From Acetatifactor sp. (GTDB taxonomy: Bacteria > Bacillota > Clostridia > Lachnospirales > Lachnospiraceae): 54,629 nucleotides of DNA. Both the position numbers and the translations under genes were made by a program. Of the stretch, positions 50,207-54,629 are shown one piece after another. Location: assembly GCA_016293615.1 (NCBI GenBank), contig JAEDDX010000009.1, positions 1 through 54,629 of the forward strand, written 5' to 3'. The notes under the pieces are model-generated. The model had not been told where the DNA came from, did not search any database, and saw only the letters and a program-made list of their open reading frames with translations. The first letter of the stretch is position 1; each line of letters begins with the position of its first letter.

Positions 50207-51130
50207 ATGAGTAAAAAGAAACAAATGGAACACAGTCTGCTTTTGCTGCTGGCGGCATTTATCTGGGGACTTGCGTTCGTCTCACAGAGCAAGGGAATGG
50301 ACTATATGCATCCGCTCACCTTTAACGGAGTCAGAGCGCTGATTGGTGCGTTTGTCCTGTTCCTTTATCTGAACATCCGGAACAGACTCGGCGGAAAGCC
50401 GGACAAGAAGATTGATGTTAAGAAAACCATAAAGGCGGGAATCCTGTGCGGTCTGGCGCTGACGGCGGCGAGTACCCTGCAGCAGTTCGGCATTCAGTAT
50501 ACAACGGTGGGAAAGGCCGGATTTATCACGACCCTTTACATCATCTTTGTACCGATCGCGGGTATCTTTTTCCGGAGGAAAGTATCACCCGTTGTGTGGA
50601 CCGGCGCCGGCATTGCGGCGGTGGGCATGTATCTTCTGTGTATGACGGAGAGCCTCCGGCTGGGCTTGGGAGATATCCTGATTTTTGTGTGTGCGATTCT
50701 GTTCTCGGCGCATATTCTGCTGGTGGACCATTTTTCGCCGGACACGGACGGAGTGATGATCTCCTGCATTCAGTTCACGGTCTGCGGAATCATTTGCACC
50801 ACCGGTGCCTTGATCTGGGGCAACCCTACCTTCGGACAGATCATCGACGGTATCGGCAGCCTTGCTTATGCCGGAGTTCTAAGCTGCGGCGTGGCATATA
50901 CCCTGCAGATCGTCGGTCAGGAGGGTGTGAATCCGACGGCTGCCGCGCTGCTTCTCAGCCTGGAGAGCGTGTTTGCGACCATCGCAGGCTGGATCTGTTT
51001 TAAAATCGGTTTATTAAAAACCGACCAGACGATGACGCCCAGACAGATTGCGGGATGTGCGCTGGTGTTCGCGGCTGTCATTCTGGTACAGCTTCCCGCG
51101 AAGTGGTTTCGGTTCGGAAAAAAGCAGTAA
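50207..51130 (+). CDS. DMT-superfamily (EamA) transporter
   Basis: Ten-helix drug/metabolite transporter (307 aa) made of two EamA repeats, about 10-150 and 155-295. The first helix has the EamA-like LLLLAAFIWGLAFVSQS, and the second repeat ends at FAAVILVQLP. A basic tail follows (KWFRFGKKQ). Substrate is unknown; metabolite or amino-acid export is common. The ATG at 50207 lies 2 bases after the aroK stop with GGAGG inside aroK, implying translational coupling. Confidence 0.9.
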   Translation: MSKKKQMEHSLLLLLAAFIWGLAFVSQSKGMDYMHPLTFNGVRALIGAFVLFLYLNIRNRLGGKPDKKIDVKKTIKAGILCGLALTAASTLQQFGIQYTTVGKAGFITTLYIIFVPIAGIFFRRKVSPVVWTGAGIAAVGMYLLCMTESLRLGLGDILIFVCAILFSAHILLVDHFSPDTDGVMISCIQFTVCGIICTTGALIWGNPTFGQIIDGIGSLAYAGVLSCGVAYTLQIVGQEGVNPTAAALLLSLESVFATIAGWICFKIGLLKTDQTMTPRQIAGCALVFAAVILVQLPAKWFRFGKKQ

Positions 51131-51202
51131 GAATGTTGAGATTGCATACATAAATCTGAGAGATTGACAGAAACTATGAAAAAGCAAAGTACCTTTTTGG
51201 AA

Positions 51203-51260
51203 TTGTGTTCCGGGCATATCCTGTGTGTCTGCAATCAGACATCCGGGACAGCAGCCTTAA
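51203..51260. repeat. Solo hairpin unit related to the nested repeat
   Basis: GTGTCTGCAATCAGACAT (51221-51238) matches 39257-39274 in 17 of 18 bases. It forms TGTCTG-CAAT-CAGACA, enclosed by TGTTCCGG/CCGGGACA. It lies 60 bp before the spoVAE start. The rest of the 51131-51308 gap shows nothing else. Confidence 0.55.
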
Positions 51261-51308
51261 AATGGAATTGCCTAAGGTTCATAATGCTTGCGAAGAGGAG
51301 TGGTTTCG

Positions 51309-51665
51309 ATGGATTATGTAAATGCATTCTGGGTCGGCGGACTGATTTGCGCAATTGTACAAGTGCTGATGGAGAAGACCAAACTGATGCCGGGGCGTAT
51401 CATGGTACTGTTGGTCGTAACAGGCGCTGTGATCGGATTCTTTGGCTGGTATGAACCCTTTCAGGAATACGCGGGCGCAGGCGCGAGTGTGCCGCTGCTT
51501 GGCTTTGGCAATGTGCTGATGAAGGGCGTCAGGGAAGCGGTGGAAGAGCAGGGATTTCTCGGCTTGTTTTCCGGCGGCTTCAAAGCAGGTGCAGTCGGCA
51601 CCTCGGCAGCCCTGATTTTCGGCTACCTGGCGAGCCTGGTCTTCAAACCGAAGATGAAAAAGTAA
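51309..51665 (+). CDS. spoVAE: Stage V sporulation protein AE (SpoVAEb type)
   Basis: Integral membrane protein (118 aa) of the SpoVA dipicolinate channel. Four hydrophobic segments and the family stretches FWVGGLICAIVQVLMEKTKL and GFGNVLMKGVREAV, with the Gly-rich FSGGFKAGAVGTSAALIFG near the end. AGAGGAG lies 8 bases before the ATG at 51309. Length equals Bacillus/Clostridium SpoVAEb. It is normally next to spoVAC and spoVAD; here spoVAD is 11 kb upstream and spoVAC is not in the window. Confidence 0.93.
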   Translation: MDYVNAFWVGGLICAIVQVLMEKTKLMPGRIMVLLVVTGAVIGFFGWYEPFQEYAGAGASVPLLGFGNVLMKGVREAVEEQGFLGLFSGGFKAGAVGTSAALIFGYLASLVFKPKMKK

Positions 51666-51692
51666 GGTCATGAATTTGACCATAGTTGAAAC

Positions 51693-51733
51693 AAAAAAGG
51701 GTCGGACAGTCGATTGGCTGTCCGGCCTTTTAT
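51693..51733. terminator. Bidirectional terminator between spoVAE and the DUF5721-like gene
   Basis: AAAAGG-GTCGGACAG / CTGTCCGGCC-TTTT with an 8-nt loop (51693-51709, 51718-51731); T-runs on both strands. Confidence 0.9.
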
Positions 51734-52245
51734 AGTTGTTCGTAAGAGATCCCCTTAGCATCCAGATACTGCATCAAAGCACGGTCCCAGATCAGATCGG
51801 GTTCTTTCGTCAGAAGGAAGGTGTGGAAAGCGGTCGCGGTCGTCAGCACGGCCCTGTTTCCGTCGTAGCGGATGTTGAGGGCGAGGGCTTTCACACCGGA
51901 AGGGTCAACTTCACAGTTTTCTTTTCGCAAGAGGGCGGCTGCCTTCTCGGGCTTCAGGTGCAGCACAAACCGGAAAAAGAGAGGGGTACGCTTCCCCTTG
52001 ATCAAGTCGAAGCATATTTTCTTCATCTCGCTCCAGGGACGAAGGTCATATTCGCTGTCTGAGGAGCCGTCCGTTTCAGCCGCCGCACGGTTTTCCGTGT
52101 AAAAGGCGTGATTGACATGACCGTCGATGGTGAAGGTACAGCCGGTACCGATGACGGCCTCCTCCAACAGGAAGATGTCAAATGTGTCTGAAGCTAATAA
52201 TTGAGCCATGAATTGCTTCATGGAAGTAATCTGAAGTGATATCAT
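51730..52245 (-). CDS. Conserved hypothetical protein, DUF5721-like
   Basis: Soluble 171-residue protein. The N-terminal part FDIFLLEEAVIGTGCTFTIDG and FYTENRAA resemble a Clostridia family that I recall as DUF5721. The C-terminal half (GVKALALNIRYDGNRAVLTTATAFHTF) alternates like a beta-sheet. No signal peptide or catalytic motif is visible. The ATG at 52245 has AAAGGAA six bases upstream on the minus strand; the longer frame to 52278 does not. Monocistronic; shares the terminator with spoVAE. Confidence 0.65.
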   Translation of the reverse strand: MISLQITSMKQFMAQLLASDTFDIFLLEEAVIGTGCTFTIDGHVNHAFYTENRAAAETDGSSDSEYDLRPWSEMKKICFDLIKGKRTPLFFRFVLHLKPEKAAALLRKENCEVDPSGVKALALNIRYDGNRAVLTTATAFHTFLLTKEPDLIWDRALMQYLDAKGISYEQL

Positions 52246-52332
52246 ACAGGTTCCTTTCTGGCTTTTCGGTCGGATCATCCCAACAAAACTATACGAAATC
52301 TTTATCGTAAAGTCAATGAAAGAAGCGTAGGA

Positions 52333-53223
52333 TTACCTTTTCGTGCGCATGCTTTTCCGGTACGCGGACGGCGTCGTGCCCATGACCCTGTGAAAGGTCC
52401 GGTTGAAATAACTGACATTGTTAAACCCGCAAAGGGAGGCAATCTCCGTTATTTTTTTGTCCGTCTGCGTGAGCAGCTCGCAGCTTTTCACGATACGGAC
52501 GCGGATGAGGTATTCGAAGGGAGAGCAGCCGGTGAAGCGCTTAAAACTGTGGCAGTAATAACCTTCGCTGAAGCCGGCGTTTTTTGCAAGGTCGGAGAGG
52601 GACAAAGCTTCATTGTAATGCGCCATCATGTAGTCCAGGCTTTTCTGCAGCTCGGAGGATTCGCGGTCCGAAGAAGCTTTGACTGTGCCGGAAAGGTAGA
52701 GATTATACAGCTCCTGCCAGCAGATGAAGAGCGTCCCGGTCAGCGCCAGACAAAAGGTCTCGGGAGGCTGCTGAAGGTGTTCAAAAACAGCGGACAGTGA
52801 TGTGAGAAGCCGTGCATTCTGAGGCTCCTTTGCATAGAGAGGACAAAGGCAGTTCATGCGGTTCCCTTGGAGGGGCATGAAAAAACCGAACCGGTCAACC
52901 GGGGTACAGTCTGTCAGCAGATGCGTTGAGAAGACGAGAGCGTAGTACTCGCAGGCGGCAGAAAGGTCTCCGCACCGGTCTGCCTTGTGAATCAGGTTGG
53001 GCGGCAGAAAGATCGCATCCCCGCTGTGAAGGTGATAGCTTTGCTGCTCGACCCGGAACACAACATCCCCTTTCTTCAGATAAAAAAACTCTGCTTCGGG
53101 ATGGCAGTGCAGATATAGCGCGTTTGATTCCCCCGCATCTACGACGGTGCGGTGCAGGGAGAACGGACTGCCTCCGGTGCGGTGTATGATGTTTTCTACA
53201 GGCAGATTTTTCAGGTGTGTCAT
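52333..53223 (-). CDS. AraC-family regulator with cupin sensor domain
   Basis: Transcription regulator of 296 aa. The N-terminal cupin (about 1-130) holds the sugar-binding beta-barrel phrase LHCHPEAEFFYLKKGDVVFRV, a helical linker follows, and two helix-turn-helices form the C-terminal AraC domain (LSLSDLAKNAGFSEGYYCHSF and EIASLCGFNNVSYFNRTFHRVMGTTPSAYR, each in two pieces). The ATG at 53223 has AGAGG seven bases upstream on the minus strand. Divergent from the GH31 gene at 53533, which it probably controls via the direct repeats at 53416-53459. The cupin points to a sugar inducer. The MITE-like copy B lies 42 bp upstream of its start. Confidence 0.92.
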   Translation of the reverse strand: MTHLKNLPVENIIHRTGGSPFSLHRTVVDAGESNALYLHCHPEAEFFYLKKGDVVFRVEQQSYHLHSGDAIFLPPNLIHKADRCGDLSAACEYYALVFSTHLLTDCTPVDRFGFFMPLQGNRMNCLCPLYAKEPQNARLLTSLSAVFEHLQQPPETFCLALTGTLFICWQELYNLYLSGTVKASSDRESSELQKSLDYMMAHYNEALSLSDLAKNAGFSEGYYCHSFKRFTGCSPFEYLIRVRIVKSCELLTQTDKKITEIASLCGFNNVSYFNRTFHRVMGTTPSAYRKSMRTKR

Positions 53224-53264
53224 AGCGATCCTCTCACAGGCACGGTTGATGATACTATTTTCCC

Positions 53265-53405
53265 ATAACGATTCAGACCACATTCGCAAAATCGCCTTTT
53301 CAAGGCTTTCCTTTTGCTCATGTGGTTACTTCGCCATATAAATCTGTAAAAGCCTGACCATAAATGGTCAATCTGTTACGGATGTGCATGGCTCTGAATG
53401 GTTAC
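53265..53405 (+). mobile_element. MITE-like element, copy B
   Basis: A 141-bp element about 80% identical to 29699-29840, same orientation. Ends: ATAACGATTCAGA (53265-53277) and TCTGAATGGTTAC (53393-53405). Flanks ATTTTCCC (53257-53264) and ATTTTACC (53406-53413) match in 7 of 8 bases, an aged target duplication. Hairpins GCAAAA..TTTTGC and GCCTT..AAGGC replace the G/C pairs of copy A with paired A/T, so pairing is kept. It lies between the araC and GH31 starts. Confidence 0.82.
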
Positions 53406-53415
53406 ATTTTACCTC

Positions 53416-53482
53416 AAAAAGCAAGATAGTGCAATCAATTCACAGAAAAATGCAAGATATGAATACAGAAAAGCAATATAAT
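53416..53482 (+). promoter_or_regulatory. Candidate AraC operator direct repeats and GH31 promoter
   Basis: AAAAAGCAAGATA (53416-53428) and AAAAATGCAAGATA (53446-53459): the core GCAAGATA repeats 31 bp apart, three helical turns. TATAAT follows at 53477-53482, 51 bp before the start codon. A partial AAAAGCAATA lies over the -10. Confidence 0.5.
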
Positions 53483-53532
53483 GATAGAAAAGAAAAGGAA
53501 TGCAATTCCGAAAACAGAGAAAGGAATCAGAT

Positions 53533-54629
53533 ATGGGAAAAATCACAGTAGAACAAAACAGAATCATTTTCCAAAGACGCGATGAGCTGACCGTGGTGGA
53601 GCCTTACGGTCACGACTGTATCCGATGCAGATCCACGAAGAACAACCGACTCTCGGATGAGAGCTGGACACTGCTTCCCGCTACGGACGATGCAACAGTG
53701 AGCATCGTGTCCGAGGAGGGCAGGGCGACCATGACAAACGGGCGCATCCGCGTCGTTGTAGATTGCGGCAATCCGTGGTACGGCGGCATCGTCACCTTTT
53801 ACCGGGATGATGTCTCTATTCTGCGGACGAAATTCGAGGGAGACTATACCGGCAGAAACCTGCACACGGAGGGAGACCACTATCAGGTCAAGGCGATTTT
53901 CGAGTCGAATCCCGGCGAGCACTTCTACGGGCTGGGACAGGAGCAGGAGGATATCTTCGACAGACAGGGAAGCACCTGCAACCTGCAGCACTACAACACC
54001 AAGTCGGCGATTCCCGTGGTGTATTCCTCCCTGGGATACGGATTCTTCTGGAACAATCCGTCCCCCGGCCGCTGCGAACTGACCAAGAACCACATTATGT
54101 GGGTTTCCGACAGCGCTTATCAGGCCGACTATCTGGTGTACGGCGGAGAGACTCCCGCGGATGTGCTGAAAAAGTACTGCGAACTGACCGGATATGCGCC
54201 GCATTTTCCCGAGTGGGCAGCAGGCTTCTGGCAGAGTAAGCTTCGCTATGAGAGCCAGGATGAGGTACTCGCCGTAGCAAGAGAGTATCAAAAGAGAGGC
54301 GTACCGATTGCGGCAATCGTCATCGACTTCTTCCACTGGACCGAGCAGGGCGAATGGAAATTCGATCCGAAGTACTGGCCCGATCCGGAAGGAATGTGCC
54401 GGGAGCTGAAAGAGATGGGGATTCAGCCCATCGTGTCCGTATGGCCGACCATCAACCCAAACAGCGAGAACTACCGGGAGATGGATGACTGCAATATGCT
54501 GGTTCGGACCGAATGCGGTCAGTACGGAACTTTTGAGTTTCACGGTCAGCAGACCTTTATCGATACGACCAATCCGCAGACCAGAGAGTTTGTCTGGGAC
54601 AAGGTGAAGCAGAATTACTTTGACAAGGG
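53533..54629 (+). CDS. GH31 family alpha-glycosidase (3'-truncated by window end)
   Basis: First 365 codons of a GH31 enzyme; the frame is open to the window edge. Starts MGKITVEQNRIIFQRRDEL; N-terminal galactose-mutarotase-like beta-sandwich to about 210, with HFYGLGQEQEDIFDR typical of the family, then the barrel (WAAGFWQSKLRYESQDEVL, VIDFFHWTEQGEWKFD). The nucleophile region (KTDFGE-like) lies beyond the window. Differs clearly from the GH31 at 43919, being of the subgroup annotated alpha-xylosidase/oligosaccharide alpha-glucosidase. No signal peptide. AAAGGA before ATG. Divergent from the AraC regulator. Confidence 0.88.
   Translation, partial: MGKITVEQNRIIFQRRDELTVVEPYGHDCIRCRSTKNNRLSDESWTLLPATDDATVSIVSEEGRATMTNGRIRVVVDCGNPWYGGIVTFYRDDVSILRTKFEGDYTGRNLHTEGDHYQVKAIFESNPGEHFYGLGQEQEDIFDRQGSTCNLQHYNTKSAIPVVYSSLGYGFFWNNPSPGRCELTKNHIMWVSDSAYQADYLVYGGETPADVLKKYCELTGYAPHFPEWAAGFWQSKLRYESQDEVLAVAREYQKRGVPIAAIVIDFFHWTEQGEWKFDPKYWPDPEGMCRELKEMGIQPIVSVWPTINPNSENYREMDDCNMLVRTECGQYGTFEFHGQQTFIDTTNPQTREFVWDKVKQNYFDK

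Overview
The window looks like ordinary chromosome from an anaerobic, fibre-degrading Firmicute, most probably a member of the Lachnospiraceae. The signs are a phosphotransbutyrylase/butyrate kinase pair, an RF2 gene with the usual +1 frameshift, two spoVA sporulation genes, xylan-degrading enzymes of families GH8, GH10 and GH31, and AGGAGG-type ribosome binding sites with Gram-positive promoters. Genus cannot be fixed from sequence alone. No tRNA, rRNA, CRISPR array, prophage or complete transposase-bearing IS was seen.

Layout. 1-8 kb: a HAD phosphatase, ptb-buk (butyrate formation), ktrB-ktrA (potassium uptake), a lipoprotein barnase-like RNase and a HerA-like ATPase. 8-18 kb: a beta-lactamase-fold serine hydrolase, a DUF5060/DUF5605-type glycosidase, secA-prfB, two small membrane protein genes on the minus strand, and tex. 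18-25 kb: a DrrAB-like ABC exporter and a MarR-controlled heterodimeric ABC exporter. 25-34 kb: an intracellular GH10 xylanase with C-terminal sugar-binding-like domains, folD, a peptide/oligosaccharide ABC importer (SBP, two permeases, one fused double ATPase) and a small conserved gene. 34-39 kb: trpS, a 60-residue membrane protein, an ABC exporter and two GNAT acetyltransferases. 39-52 kb: spoVAD and spoVAE, 11 kb apart. Between them lie a GH8 exo-oligoxylanase, a sugar-binding/GGDEF hybrid regulator, a GH31 alpha-xylosidase, an SLC13-type permease, an isochorismatase-like hydrolase, a rhomboid protease, ridA, aroK and a DMT transporter. 52-54.6 kb: a DUF5721-like gene, and an AraC regulator divergent from a second GH31 gene that runs off the window.

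Genes that work together. The GH10, GH8 and GH31 enzymes all lack signal peptides, which fits cytoplasmic breakdown of imported (arabino)xylo-oligosaccharides. The LacI-like sugar-binding/GGDEF protein directly before the alpha-xylosidase could link sugar supply to c-di-GMP.

The most novel signals are non-coding. (1) A 142-bp MITE-like element is present twice (29699-29840 and 53265-53405). It has 13-bp terminal inverted repeats, 8-bp target duplications (perfect in one copy, 7/8 in the other) and internal hairpins kept by compensatory changes. (2) A 350-nt nested inverted repeat (39044-39393) folds into one long hairpin that takes in the spoVAD ribosome binding site, with related fragments at 46363 and 51203. 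(3) Four exact-period 14-bp tandem repeats precede the alpha-xylosidase gene.
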